From assembly GCA_964019695.1 (NCBI GenBank), contig OZ026519.1, positions 22,568,013-22,632,012 on the forward strand: DNA of 64,000 nt, in the 5' to 3' direction. Positions within the stretch are counted from its first letter, which is position 1. Each line of letters opens with the position of its first letter. Shown piece by piece: positions 31,301-40,429 of the stretch. Under the pieces are notes generated by a model that saw nothing but the letters and a program-made list of their open reading frames with translations, was not told where the DNA came from and searched no databases. This DNA is from Loripinus fragilis. Taxonomy: Eukaryota; Mollusca; Bivalvia; Lucinida; Lucinidae. A program made the translations under genes and the position numbers.

Positions 31301-34104
31301 CTGATTGGATAATGTCAAAAATTTGCTACTATATCTTTTGATCCTGTGATATACTGTTGGAAATAGTTTGACATCATGAATTACATCACATATCATTGGA
31401 TGATGTGCCTCATGTTGCGGCTTGCAACACTCCAGTTTGATAAGACACTGCAGAAATGCATTAGAATGGGCACAACCATATTCAAAATTTTCATTTGGAG
31501 AAGTATATCGTCGGATATACGTTCGGAAATCACATTTTACGGTTCTGCTTACGCTTCGTCATAAAACTAAATTTCTGACCGTATATTAGACAATATACCT
31601 CCCTAAATGTCAATTTTGATTACAGTTATCCCCTAATTTTACAACAATACTTGTATACAATTTGTTTATCTCGACGTACGCTGTTCACTTGCAGATGTCT
31701 TATGTAGTATGGGAATGATTGATCAGTTGGTCGGTCATTTGTCAGAAGAACACGCCAGCTTCCATGAACATCTGATGTCTGCCCTGCTGGCCATTGTGAG
31801 TGATCACCCACGCTGTACGAGTGAATGTCTAAGACCGGAGTTGAGAGCAGTAGAGTTGTTAAGAAACAGGAAGAAACTGTTGCAGGGAAATGATCAATAT
31901 ATGGTGGGTGTAGAAGTAAAATTGGCATTTCAGTGATTAAGTTGTTGGGCCTGGTCCAAAGGTTATAAAACGTTTTTCATGCTCAACTTAACTGAGCATG
32001 ATTCAACTGCTCATAAAAACTAAAATGCTGAAAAATAAAGACTTGCTTTCAAACTCTCAGATGTTGTATTTATCATGCTAATTAATGTTAAAATGCCCAC
32101 AATTGTTGACATTTTAACATTAAAGAGCCTGATAATGCTAATTAGTGTTAAAATGCCCACAATTTTGGCATTTTAACATTTAAGAGCATAATAAATTTCA
32201 TGCTCAGTTAAGTTGAGCACACAGCACTTGATCATCTCATGTACATCATATGACATCCCTGTTATTCAGTTGATAACGTCATGTACTAAATATGATATGA
32301 CCACACGTTACATAACATTTTTACATTAACTTGTAATGTCATGATTAGGTCTGTGACAACAATGCAATTTTTTTTTTCAAAATAATGACTGCTTTGAAGG
32401 CAATAAAATAATAAAACTACCATAGACTTTTGTGATTTCCATGTTAAATTTTTGTTTTATTGTACGCAAACAACTGTAGCAAAAATTGCATGCACAGATC
32501 CAGAAAGTTTTATCAAAGGGGGTCCAACTCTGACAATTGTTTTTAGTTGATGAGGGGAGAGAGGATCCAAATACCACTACAAGTGGGCCATCATTGGCCT
32601 GCCAGCGAAACACCATTTTAATGGTGTCTTGCTGGCGGGCCGATGATGGCCCAACAGTGAATGCTGGCTCAGTAGCTTTATGATATTTCGGGATATCCCC
32701 CCTATTGCCAAGGAACCCTATAGCTTTGTGATTTTCCGAGGGCTGGGGGGTCCAGACCCCTCCCCCCACTGGATCCATGCATTGAAGCTGAATAAGTAAA
32801 GGTTCACAAAATGATTTTCTTCGTTTCAATATGTGTGTAATAAATGAAATGCAGCTGATTGAAATCATTCTGAACCCTTTGTATTCTGATGTGTTCTTCC
32901 ACCTGATATGATACAATAATCTGGGGATGTTCCCAGGGATAATCCTGGCCCAAAATGATGATGGCCCCTTAAAATGGGCCAATGGCCCATATCCCATTCA
33001 AATACATGCAAATATCCAAATTTTAATGGGCCTTTTGAAAACTTTATGGGTCCTTTGCAATATAATCCTTAATATCCACATTAGAGCATAATTGACATGA
33101 GATTTGAATAGCTTATATTTGGGACACTTCCAAAATTAAAGTCCATTTTAGCAAAACAATAATAGTTTTGTCAAAATGGATTGGGCTTATTCCAGGATTA
33201 TCCCTGGATGGTTCATTATATATATTGAGGGGTCACAGGTTACAATTTCCAACTTAAATTGAATTTCTTTCTTTGAAGATCGTTTTAGTTTTAGCAAACA
33301 GTGTAGACCCTGATGAAATGCCACATTATGCATCATTTCATGTGGGGCTTCACTGTTTGCCAAAGCACCTGTTTAGGGGTTTCCAGTATACAAAGCGTTA
33401 ACCTAGAAATTTAAGTGTCCATCGTGGTCAATGTTGGTGACACAGTCAGTGAAATTTATGGTTATGACAAGCAAAGGAGCAGTCTGATCTGGGTCCATAT
33501 TGTTTGAAATTTGAGCTATCAAAGTACAAACTATGCAGATTAGTGACCAGATGGCAATTTTTATGAATTGCGGGAATGGTGTTAACCCTTTTCATTCTGA
33601 TGGATTATCCCGGCTTTGTCCATTTTGTATTTTAAGGGGTTGTCATTCAAAATTTCTATGAAATGATGTTTTTCTGTCCCTGAAGATTGCTTTTATTTTA
33701 GCAAACAGTGCCGACCATGATGAAATGCTGCCTTTCATCTGGGTTGTCAGTTTCTCAAAGTACCTGTTTAGGTATCAGGCCTAAGGTTAAGGGTGCGTAA
33801 CAGAAAATAACTTTCTTATTTCTCAACCAAAACATATGTTATGGGTACTCAAAAGAACCGTCTCAATGAGATGGTTCTTTTGAGCATCCAAAACATATGC
33901 TAAAAATCATGGGTAAGAAAATATGTACGATTATAAACAGAAAATTGTGCTTATCTAAACTTGTGCGGTATCCAGAAAGGAAAAGGGTTAAGACAGGTTT
34001 TCTCAGTGCAGTGATTTTTTGTTTGATTTCAGGAGGAATTAGAATATACAAACAAGTTGTTAGAACTTCTTACATCTGCTGATAGTCTAGATGCTGTGAG
34101 ATAA
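16242..34104 (+). CDS. HSPBP1: HSPBP1/Fes1 Hsp70 nucleotide-exchange factor (six coding exons)
   Basis: Joined exons 16242-16391, 23783-23951, 27340-27561, 30372-30527, 31695-31903 and 34033-34104 give 325 residues, against about 360 in human. Introns 1 and 5 are phase 0 and introns 2-4 phase 1. The product is a cytosolic armadillo-fold protein that binds the Hsp70 ATPase lobe and promotes ADP release. Human HSPBP1 also inhibits the ubiquitin ligase CHIP. Residues 1-50 hold RNPRNVKDLLKI, matching the short N-terminal motif of the family; the armadillo core spans about 55-300. DGFSVLMRAMQ (about 193-203), KIKSAFVLSSLVV and LCSMGMIDQLV are close to the human sequence, and EELEYTNKLLELL near the C-terminus matches it too. 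The start at 16242 gives the family-like N-terminus. Introns total about 16.9 kb and are mostly mobile DNA. A perfect heat-shock element precedes it. No frameshift or internal stop was seen. Confidence 0.93.
17950..19690. other. Intronic sequence, nothing identified
   Basis: HSPBP1 intron 1. Contains a short direct repeat of CATACCCTCAAATTTCA near 18705 and 18725. The open frames at 18165 and 18952 lack domains. Confidence 0.4.
19700..21366 (+). pseudogene. Degenerate RTE-like retrotransposon copy in HSPBP1 intron 1
   Basis: Longer at its 5' end than the copy at 8887: it begins with KSGKAASPSGIVVEMIKAAG, then WEQSFIVCLYKGKGD and GFIPGRGTTDA, which are reverse-transcriptase finger motifs. It then repeats the sequence of the other copy. 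It is broken by a TAG at 19919-19921, frame changes near 20309 and 20400, and a deletion and frame change near 21050. The zinc-finger segment has lost one cysteine (GRKLWVH in place of GCKLWVH). The 3' tail ends in GAT repeats at about 21366. It lies in the same orientation as the host gene. Confidence 0.85.
21845..22534. mobile_element. piggyBac-like MITE, 690 bp, TTAA duplication
   Basis: CCCCTTCACTGC at the left and GCAGTGAAGGGG at the right are exact inverted copies, each bordered by TTAA (21841-21844 and 22535-22538). A TTAA target with CCC-starting ends is typical of piggyBac. No transposase. It lies in HSPBP1 intron 1. Confidence 0.8.
22840..23418. mobile_element. TA-flanked MITE, 579 bp, Tc1/mariner-type ends
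   Basis: The left end TACTGACAGACTTTAAAAAC followed by GCAACACT is mirrored by AGTGTTGC then ATTTTAAAGTCTGTCAGTA at the right. TA dinucleotides flank it (22838-22839, 23419-23420). TIRs are about 28 bp with one or two mismatches. The end architecture resembles the element at 48013-48930. Confidence 0.8.
23451..23696. mobile_element. Short MITE with internal hairpin, piggyBac-like ends
   Basis: Left TTAGCCCTTAAAGTGCCAAG and right TTGGCGCTTAAAGGGTTAA pair imperfectly. The right border is TTAA while the left has decayed to TTAG. The middle holds a hairpin, GGACCCAGA...TCTGGGTCC at 23573-23614. The GACTTC-GACATTTTCAGATGC end recurs inverted at 31060-31125, and the central hairpin recurs at about 52365-52430. 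Confidence 0.6.
23783..23951 (+). CDS. HSPBP1: HSPBP1 coding exon 2
   Basis: Residues 51-106 plus the first base of codon 107. The acceptor GTATTTCAG|AGG and donor ATGG|GTATGT are both strong. It encodes RKEWLEKALVDMTVDP and ends at EWTEQIDLAM, matching the start of the armadillo domain. It is too short and too acidic to be recognised without the human alignment. Confidence 0.92.
23999..24110. mobile_element. Palindromic GTGCTC-AAAAGAACC MITE, intron 2
   Basis: Centre GTGCTCAAAAGAACC with mirrored ACATATGTTTTGG arms. One of at least six copies in or near HSPBP1. Confidence 0.7.
24175..24385 (-). mobile_element. tRNA-derived SINE, minus strand
   Basis: Read on the minus strand it begins with a tRNA-like head: A-box-like GCTCAGTGGTAGAGTG and B-box-like AGTTCAAGACTC. 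Then comes a conserved body containing CCGGGACATAAAACATC. Same family as 34183-34385, 60421-60535 and 63577-63782. Inside HSPBP1 intron 2. Confidence 0.65.
25440..26410. repeat. ~300-bp tandem repeat, about three units, with poly-G tract
   Basis: The anchors TATATCTTTCATTTGTGA (about 25536, 25835, 26131) and TTTAATGATATTTGACC recur at roughly 300-bp intervals. Units vary in C-rich and G-rich runs. A run of 22 G lies at 25947-25968. It ends in a GACA microsatellite near 26365-26385. It lies in HSPBP1 intron 2. Open frames on the minus strand are by-products. Confidence 0.85.
26930..27095. repeat. Dispersed repeat with GCATTTCATCAGGGTCTACA motif
   Basis: Contains CCCTTTGTATTCGGGAAACC and a small palindrome around GCAGCATAATGCTGC. 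Related copies lie near 33290-33400, 33600-33790, 35100-35240, 35905-36055 and 61200-61260. Confidence 0.55.
27340..27561 (+). CDS. HSPBP1: HSPBP1 coding exon 3
   Basis: Residues 107-180, with split codons at both ends (acceptor TCTCTTCAG|AT, donor TTCTT|GTAAGT). It encodes DFHKVGGFTIFDVCL, then VQNNPYCQSAVLESQ and ends VKTKALYAIS, aligning with the first full armadillo repeats of human HSPBP1. The last ~60 bp and the donor are tandemly repeated in the following intron. Confidence 0.93.
27500..27785 (+). repeat. Four-copy tandem duplication of the exon 3 donor region
   Basis: The unit starts AATATCCTAGACAATGATAC and runs through the exon 3 end and its donor. It is repeated at about 27575, 27645 and 27711 (period about 68-72 bp). 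The second copy's donor has decayed to GTTAAT and the third has lost it. The fourth retains TTCTT|GTAAGT at about 27773. Copies 2-4 carry indels and would not keep the reading frame in a simple way. Confidence 0.85.
27818..27945. mobile_element. Palindromic GTGCTC-AAAAGAACC MITE, intron 3
   Basis: Degenerate copy: GTGCTTAAAAGGGCC core, ACATATGT arms and AATTAATTTTT tail as in 23999-24110. Confidence 0.55.
28055..28257. mobile_element. Pogo/mariner-type palindromic MITE, copy 1
   Basis: Starts CAGTAAAACCTGTGTAAAAC, ends with the near-inverse, and is flanked by TA. The two arms pair over most of the ~200 bp around GCAGAATGCTCC/GGAGCATTCTGC. Copies at 55819-56020, 57298-57463 and 58440-58639. 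Confidence 0.8.
28470..29200. other. Intron 3, repeat-derived, no gene
   Basis: 28480-28560 is inverted relative to 38310-38400 (AGGAGAC...TACCAAAGGG versus CCCTTTGGTAGCGTCTCCT). A TGACGTCA palindrome is at 28805-28812. No exon evidence. Confidence 0.4.
29235..29540 (-). mobile_element. Retroelement 3' segment, same family as 6690-6960
   Basis: Related to the 3' region downstream of the fragment at 7199-7699 and to segments at 40430-40720 and 42800-43050. It shares CCATCGAGATGAT/ATCATCTCGATGG and a GAACGG...GGGCTTAAA end. It produces overlapping open frames on both strands that are not genes. Confidence 0.5.
30042..30360. repeat. 27-bp minisatellite, about 12 units, abutting exon 4
   Basis: The unit is TGACATGTAGGGGTGTGTTG plus ACTACTC, with point variants and one or two shortened units. 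The last unit runs without spacer into TCTTCCTTGTTTCAG, the acceptor of HSPBP1 exon 4. The minus-strand frame of CQSSQHTPT repeats is a by-product of the 27-bp period. Confidence 0.92.
30372..30527 (+). CDS. HSPBP1: HSPBP1 coding exon 4
   Basis: Residues 181-232. The acceptor is TTGTTTCAG|GT and the donor AAAG|GTATAT. It encodes CLTRGVDAAEKVFVDNDGFS, then VLMRAMQ and the KIKSAFVLSSLVVDKPEYK segment, the part most similar to human HSPBP1. Both splice boundaries touch repeats: a minisatellite on the left and a MITE on the right. Confidence 0.94.
30533..30775. mobile_element. TA-flanked MITE inserted beside exon 4 donor
   Basis: TATGAGCCGTGACACG at the left and CATGCCACGGCTCATA at the right form TIRs with inner pairing (CCAACAATGTGG / CCACATTGTTGG). 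TA duplications are at 30531-30532 and 30776-30777. Similar elements lie at 34618-34845 and, inverted, at 53646-53886; partial cores are near 3541-3605 and 52690-52920. Confidence 0.85.
30877..30992. mobile_element. Palindromic GTGCTC-AAAAGAACC MITE, intron 4
   Basis: Same core and arms as 23999-24110, with CAGTGAGACGGTTCTTTTGA at the centre. Confidence 0.7.
31155..31270. mobile_element. Palindromic GTGCTC-AAAAGAACC MITE, second copy in intron 4
   Basis: Inverted relative to the copy at 30877: CTCAATCAAAACC at the left, TTTAAACTGATGGGTAAG at the right. Confidence 0.65.
31695..31903 (+). CDS. HSPBP1: HSPBP1 coding exon 5
   Basis: Residues 233-302. Acceptor CACTTGCAG|AT; donor ATG|GTGGGT, phase 0. 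It encodes DVLCSMGMIDQLVGHLSEEH, then FHEHLMSALLAIVSDHP and ends RKKLLQGNDQYM. Human has LCSMGMVQQLV and FHEHVLGAL at the same places. The open frame reads on into the intron; joining to exon 6 restores the conserved EEYQEELE-like sequence. Confidence 0.94.
31970..32225. repeat. Hairpin-rich repeat with duplicated unit
   Basis: GCTCAACTTAACTGAGC at the left is mirrored at the right. In between, ATGTTAAAATGCCCACAATT...ATTTTAACATT is present twice (about 32085 and 32145). The TGCTCAG-TTAAGTTGAGCA motif also occurs near 17040, 29760, 35845 and 38700. Confidence 0.6.
32516..32785. repeat. Repeat with internal palindrome, related to 340-490
   Basis: Carries GGGGGTCC runs at both ends and a palindrome, GGGCCATCATTGGCC...GGGCCGATGATGGCCC, at about 32586-32652. 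Its minus-strand open frame is a by-product. Confidence 0.55.
33802..33920. mobile_element. Palindromic GTGCTC-AAAAGAACC MITE, intron 5
   Basis: The clearest palindrome of the set: TACTCAAAAGAACCGTCTCA is mirrored by TGAGATGGTTCTTTTGAGCA. AACATATG words flank both sides. Confidence 0.75.
34033..34104 (+). CDS. HSPBP1: HSPBP1 terminal coding exon 6
   Basis: Residues 303-325 and stop TAA at 34102-34104. Acceptor GTTTGATTTCAG|GAG, phase 0. It encodes EELEYTNKLLELLTSADSLD, matching EELEFCEKLLQTC near the human C-terminus. The 3' untranslated end is not resolved; AATAAA at 35053-35058 followed by a GT-rich stretch is one candidate. Confidence 0.92.
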   Translation, partial: EELEYTNKLLELLTSADSLDAVR

Positions 34105-34182
34105 CAGAACCAGACTGATGGAGACAGACTGGAACATGGCAAGACCAATATACATGGACTCTAGATCAAACAAACCCTGAGC

Positions 34183-34385
34183 GGAGTGCGGTGGCTCAAT
34201 TTGTAGAGTATTGGACTGGGGATTAAAGGGTTGCTAGTTTGAAACTCACCAGAGTCATTGTGCTGTGTCCTTGAGCAAGACACTTTATCCACAGCCTAGT
34301 ACTGGTTAAACCCAGGAAGACAGGTATTGTTCTGACATGACTGAAAAATTGATGTCCGGGACATAAAGCACCAACACATACAAAT
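34183..34385 (+). mobile_element. tRNA-derived SINE in the HSPBP1 3' flank/UTR
   Basis: Head with GGTGGCTCAATTTGTAGAGT (A-box-like) and AGTTTGAAACTC (B-box-like). Then CCTTGAGCAAGACACTTTAT, TAAACCCAGGAAG and CCGGGACATAAAGC. Same family as 24175-24385 and 63577-63782. It starts 79 bp after the HSPBP1 stop, so it is probably transcribed within its 3' UTR. Confidence 0.75.
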
Positions 34386-34617
34386 AGCTAGTTACATCAA
34401 AGAACTTTGCTTTCTTAAATGCCATAATAAGCCCATAGTAAGCACAGCACATAACCTTTTTTTCTAAATTCTTTGTTCTCTTTTGTAAATTATAGATCCT
34501 GATCAGCTGGCTTATGTTGAAGCTGGCTGATCAGGATCTACACTGTTTCATCTGCACAATGAATCCATATAGATACTGAAATTAATCCACTGGCACAAAT
34601 GAAAATCAGAAGAAAAT

Positions 34618-34845
34618 ATGAGCCATGACACAGAGTTTCCAACAATGTGGTAATTTGTCAAGTGTAGACTCAGACAAGCCTGTGCACCCTCCTGTTAAGC
34701 TCTGAAACTCCACATGATGTTCGGTCAGTAGCCTAAGAGTCATAAAATATTCAAGCAACCAGCAAAGGCTCTGATCTGACTGCGCGTATGCACAGGCTGG
34801 TCTGAGCCTTTGCTGGTCGCACACACCACATTGTTGGAAATTTCT
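34618..34845. mobile_element. MITE, second copy of the 30533 family
   Basis: Starts TATGAGCCATGACACAGAG and shares CCAACAATGTGG, GACTGCGCGTATG and CCACATTGTTGG with 30533-30775. The right terminus has decayed. Confidence 0.75.
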
Positions 34846-34909
34846 CAATTATAGTGTAAACATCGCATAAGTACCATTGGTCCAGATGAGGCAATTTTTT
34901 GGTGTAAAA

Positions 34910-36960
34910 TAATTAACATTTTTTATACCCATCAATTTTAACATGTGTTTTGGTGCTCAAATGTAATGTTTGCAAGTGCATTAGAGTGATAGATCTATGA
35001 GTATTGTCAGGCCATCGAGTTTGCGACATATAAGTGCAATTTTTAAAGCTGAAATAAAATTCCAAAGATGAAGCTGTGTTGTTTATTAGAATGTTAGATA
35101 TGTTTCTATAAGATTAACCCATTTTAGCCTAGCATCCTTTTTATGCAACATATGCAACAGTGCAGACCAAGATCAGACACTGCATTATGCAGGATCAGGA
35201 TCTTCACTGTTTGCTTACAGAATAATCTATTAAAATTTTGGAAAAAATGAAAAATAACACCTGACACCGCTAAAATTGGAAATGGGCTGGTCCTAAAGTA
35301 GGCTACCGGTATGGATAGCCAAGTCCATTTGGCTTAAATGGGTTGATAAAGGAATCCTATGGATTCAAATTTTCAATGATCATTTAGCTATATTTATAAA
35401 GACAAGTTAAAACTGCAGAAATAGTTTACTGGTATCAAACCAGTAAATAGAGCAATATCAAAAATTTGCATAACTACTGTACAAATATCCTCAAAATGTC
35501 TAGTTTACTGTACTTCCAGTAATGGGAAAGTAATAAAGTATACATGGGTGAAAATTTTCAGGATTAAATCTGGATTTTGAGGCTGACTTTCCACAGAGTC
35601 AGCATCAAAATGCTGAATTAGGGAGATTATAATAGCTTTTCTGATTTATTTTCAGTCTGTCTTAAGACAATTGAACATTTAAACTTGAAATTGTGAATAT
35701 TTAGTGGGCATACTGCAAATTTTAAGATTGGAGTTTCGAAAGTTCAGGATTTTGGAAATTTTGAACTTTCACCCATGTAATTGTACTGTTCTGCAAGTGT
35801 GCTCATCTTCAGATGACCAGGTCCGGAGGTGATAAAACTTTTTTCCTGATCAACTACGCTGAGCATGAAGTAGTCCTGCTCATAAATGTGAAGAATGCCT
35901 ACAAAATCCTTTGTATTCGGGAAACCTCTAAACAGGTACTTTTACAAACAGTGAAGACCCAGATGAATTACTGCATAATGTGGCCTTTCATCAGGTTCTA
36001 CACTGTTAAGGTAAAAAGAAGGTCATCAGTCAAAAGAGTACAATATTTTTGAAAAGGACCTCTGACGATGATAATGGGAATCACAGTGCATCGCTGCCTA
36101 TAATATTGATATAAATTAAAGTCGACCAAATGCTTCCATTTTCATATATAAGCTCGCTGTTGGTCTCTACATGTATTTTATGATTTTGCATTTGATTTTC
36201 TATTTCCATAAGTGTATGGCTTTATTTTGGGGCTAAAATGGTCACTTTATGTATTATACATATAGGAAATAGAAAACTGTTTTTAAAACATCATTCCCCC
36301 CATTAGCATTTGGATTTTTGGTGTGCTCTCTTGAAAATCTTTTTTTCCAGTATAACAAGTAAGTTTCCTTTTCATAACCCATTATCCATGAAATATTACA
36401 ACGTTTTAGCATATTTTTTTTTAGATTATAAAAATTGTCCTTTTACTTAATTCAGTTGGTAGATTATTTTGCACATATACTGTACCTATCCAACACACAT
36501 AAACTACATGGCCATTGACTAGGTGTACTTTATGCATGGATGAATGGCTATAGTAAATTGCTGCATAACATTGCACCAGGTAAATACATTGTCATCAAGG
36601 TTGAATATGGACAGTTGCACTTAAAGACATATGCGGCTATTTCCAATGCGCACCTTTCCCGCGTCTGGAAACGGGTAAAGTTGTCTGGAACCTGTCTTTT
36701 GACCATTAACGGATTCGGATCAACACAGCTTTCCGATATTTTATGTCATATCGGTGTTCCGACATTTTCTTGACAAAATAAAGTGATTAAAGTGTGTCCG
36801 AAATGTCTATTGACATCTTATCAGAACTGATCGTCTCAGTACTAAAGACAGATAAATGCAGCTCAGTCGAAATCAAACGATGTACACAATTACCCTGGTT
36901 ACGAATATGATAGTGGCCGAGTCTCCTCTATTTGTACGGTTATTTAGAGCGGCGCCGGAC
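34910..36960. other. Repeat-derived region, no gene recognised
   Basis: Contains half of a palindromic MITE (about 34915-34965) and two copies of the dispersed GCATTATGCAG/CTACACTG repeat (35100-35240, 35905-36055). A more balanced block at 36540-36770 has an open frame but no known domain. Confidence 0.4.
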
Positions 36961-36964
36961 CTGA

Positions 36965-37050
36965 CCTTGTGGCCTAGTGGTTAGTGTGTCTGGCTACGAA
37001 GCCAGAGGACTAGGATCGATTCCCGGATGCGCACATATTTTAAGTGTGTT
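36965..37050 (+). tRNA. tRNA-like sequence (pseudogene or SINE head)
   Basis: TGGCCTAGTGGTTAGTGT fits an A box and GGATCGATTCC fits a B box. A stem TCTGG/CCAGA encloses CTACGAAG, with a possible ACG triplet. The loop would be 8 nt and the acceptor arms (GACCTTG against the 3' flank) do not pair, so it is not an intact tRNA. A T-run follows at about 37049. Confidence 0.45.
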
Positions 37051-37769
37051 TTTTCTTCCTTTTTTAACATTTTAATGCTAAATAGATTCATATACTAGTT
37101 AAATGGCATCATCAAAACGACCGAAATGGTAATTCCTGAACTTTTTATATTGAATTACGCATGAAACCTATGTGGTGGGGTTAAATTTGGCCCTCTTGAA
37201 AGAGAATTAGTTCGGTGACCCCAGATTTTTATTCTTTTTTCTGAAAGGTATTATAATAGTCCATGAATTAAAAATAATTTTTCAAGATTTTCAACATCAG
37301 ATTTTTTAATACACGATTTATTCTAAAAACAAATTCCAATTTTCGACGAATTGCCAAAACATATCATGCAGTATCTTGTCACAGCATGGGATAACAAATA
37401 AACTTGCACATTTTCTAAAAGGTTTAAGGCCATCGGCAATAATTTAAGTAAAAATTAAGAAGCTGGCTGAAGATTACAACCGTTTTAGCTTGATATTTAG
37501 AACTAGTGTCATTATTTTATATTTTTAGATTATTGAAAACTTCAATAGGAGATTCTGAAAAAATAAGCATGGTGACATATCCTTTTTATTTCATAAATAG
37601 ATAGCCCATGCATAAAACAAACTGTATGCAAAGTATTGAAAATATTTCAACATGGAAAGTTTTAGTAGCATATGTCCTTAAAATTTTTTCTTAACAAATC
37701 AGATAGAAAAACAACAACAAAAATAATCATTAAAATGCTCATGATTTTTGACTTTAAAATACTTTCACT
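37051..37769. other. No gene recognised
   Basis: AT-rich sequence without motifs or repeats that I could pair. Confidence 0.4.
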
Positions 37770-37924
37770 TAAGGATTGAAATGCAGATTTTTAGCTTGCA
37801 TTGGATGATGCAAAACATTAGGCTTTTTAATGTCTGTGAAGCCCGAAGGGCTTCTCGGAGACATTAAAATGCTAATGTTTTGCATCATCCAATGCAAGCT
37901 AAAAATCTGAATTTCAATCCTTAT
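37770..37924. repeat. Long near-perfect hairpin (~65-bp arms)
   Basis: The left arm runs from AAGGATTGAAATGCAGATTT through GATGATGCAAAACATTAG. The right arm mirrors it to AATTTCAATCCTTA, with only a few mismatches. The loop holds a second small palindrome, GAAGCCCGAAGGGCTTC. The outer part of one arm reappears loosely near 38165-38210 (ATGTTTTGCATC). Confidence 0.85.
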
Positions 37925-39757
37925 ATTTACATTTTATATTATCAATCAAATATACTTAATTATCTTCCACCCAAATTCGTAAAATTGAAAAATGAAATAT
38001 TTTATTTGTAACGGAGGTGTTGGAACAGCCAGCGAACGAAAGTCCTGTACATAACGTCGTGGCGATACGTGAATGACGTCACACGAATGTTGATAAACGA
38101 AGAAAGCTATTGGTTGACGTTGACGTTACTCCATCTAGAGGCGCGGCATAGACCACGTGACTGCTCAATGTTTTGCATCGAGAAATGCAAGCAGCTAGGA
38201 ATTAGGGTTTCATCTAAGGCAGCTACATTGAGAATGTAAATATTGTGGTTTGTAATCCAGGATTGATGATATAATACCCTTACACGTGAAAATAATTGAT
38301 TGCTAAATGTTTTGGTGAAGTCAAATTTTGCAACCCCTACCCCCTTTGGTAGCGTCTCCTGTTTTGTCGTAGGGATCTGCCTGCCTAATTATAACCTGAA
38401 TTTGTTCCTAATACATCAAGCATCCTATTCAAAAGAATACCAGCGATATCTTATGCATAGCGAAAATTTGGGAATCATCTGAAAAATTGGCAGATAACCT
38501 GTCAAAGTGTCAGAGGTCCTTATAGCCTGACACACCTAGATATGTATAATGCACTATCCCAAGTTAATTGTATCAAACCAGAAGGAATAATCCATTAATA
38601 TACAAAGGGTTAGCATTTATTGACAGAATTGAAACAGCATATTAAAGCTTTAAAGCAAGAAAAATCTTAAATTTTCAGCATTTTATGAGCAGTAGAAATT
38701 TCATGCTCAGTTAAGTTGAGCATGAAAAGTTTTATAACCTCAGGGCCAGATCCCTGTCATATATGCCAAGCGATATATTGCTTCATCTTTCCATTCTTAT
38801 GTATGTTTAGTGCATGGGTAAACGTTTTCAGGATTTTTCCTGAATTCAGAGGGGTCAATATCTCCCATAAAAAAATATTTTGCTCTGAGACCATGAGGCC
38901 CACAGGTGATATATTCAGTATGAAACAATGTCTGGTGGTCCCCTACATAAATCTTGCCAGTCAAGTCCCTGGAGCCCAAACTGGCCATAGCTCCCATAGA
39001 CTTAAAATAGGAGAAGCTTGTACATTTAGTATATACTAGGCCCAAAAAGAAACACTGCATATAAAGATTAAAACTAATTCGTGTTAAATGAGAGTTACAA
39101 AATTTCATCTGCTATCTATGGTTTACTACTATTCCTGCCACACATTATACCCATTGTTTTATTGAGCTCAGTCAACTCAAACCAGTGTACTGGCTGATTT
39201 TTTTATTTTCAAGTTTTTCACTTGCACACTCATTTTATTTAGATTTACACATTTATGTACTAACTACTGAAATCTCTTGTGGAATATCCAATTTGCTTGA
39301 AAACCTCTTAAAACTTCTAAAATTAAAGATTACACATTGCAAATTCACGATGCCAAGATAGACACCTGTTGAAGGCAAAAGGGGAATAGGAATGTTACAA
39401 GCTAATGTGACGCCATCAGTGATAGCCCAACAAGACCCAAAGTTTAGAAGAATCAGAGCTGGTCCAACAGGTTGTGACAGACCTTCTACCAGAAGAGGAT
39501 TTGTGAGTAATTGATGAATTGGGACAATGTCGGACTGTACACATTCAAGACGTCACCGTGTAATGACACAATGTCAAGATCGATAAAACCGTACGTCTCA
39601 ACTGTTCAATCATTTCCGTCTGGTGACAGTGACAGCTAGGACAACCCCAGGAACACATAATCCAAGAATCAGCGCTCAAACTGTGACAAATCATTTGCGA
39701 GAGATTGGTGAATGACCCCTATATATGTTTTATATGCAGGTTTCTTTTTTGGCCTGG
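37925..39757. other. No gene recognised; scattered repeat fragments
   Basis: Contains TGACGTCA at 38074-38081, an inverted copy (38310-38400) of the 28480-28560 block, and an AGTTAAGTTGAGCATGAAA word near 38710. Open frames at 38716-39108 overlap on both strands without domains. Confidence 0.4.
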
Positions 39758-39762
39758 TATAC

Positions 39763-40359
39763 CACAGTGTCCAACCGTAACGCTGGAAGAACGGTCGAAA
39801 CGCCGGAACTTCGGTCGTATAACGCCGAATTTCGGACTTTTTCAACGGATTCGTCGCCATTTTTGGTGTTTTGACTGACGGTAGGTAGAAACTATCACTT
39901 TTTAAAAATATTAGGATACGTTCACCAAACATAAAAAGTAGCCTATCCGGATCTACATGCATTATTCTAACTGCCAAATCTTCAACTGAAACATAAACTT
40001 TGCTGAAATTGTCAAACACTTCAAAAGAAAATTGGTGTTCAGTTTCGTACCATGCACTATGAGCGCTTTCGTACTGGGAAGTTTCGTACTTTTTTGATAT
40101 TTTTGAAATTATTGATCAGTGATGAATGAAAATGTATTTGAAACTGACCTTGTATCATGAACTGGCCATTGCTTAGATTTTTTCAATCCAGAAAGCAAGG
40201 AGAGAGGCACAATCCACGAAATTTAAGGTAACGCCGGATACAACGCTCATGCATGCTTGCGTTTGTAGGTGAGTGGAGCAAAAGGCGGCTTTGAATGTGA
40301 CATGTTCTGTGGTCCATGCCATTGGAACACAAATTTAATTTTAAAGGAGATAAATAAGC
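39763..40359 (+). repeat. Left terminal inverted repeat of fold-back element
   Basis: Pairs with 43239-43804. Shared landmarks from outside in: GACGAATCCG/CGGATTCGTC, CCTATCCGGATCTACATGCA, TTCGTACCATGCACTATGAG, TGATCAGTGATGAATGAAAA, GTTTGTAGGTGAGTGGAGC. The minus-strand open frame here is probably incidental. Confidence 0.85.
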
Positions 40360-40429
40360 TCATTTAGCTCCAGTCACTGACCAGAATTTAATGCCATTGT
40401 TGCTACTATAGTCAGACTTTGCACTTGCT

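Noticed and set aside
36965..37050. Functional tRNA-Arg (ACG) gene
   Set aside because: Acceptor arms do not pair and the anticodon loop would have eight bases; better seen as a tRNA-derived pseudogene or SINE head.
39669..40019. 116-residue minus-strand frame in the fold-back TIR
   Set aside because: The mirror frame in the other TIR is shifted and broken, and no transposase motif is present; probably incidental.
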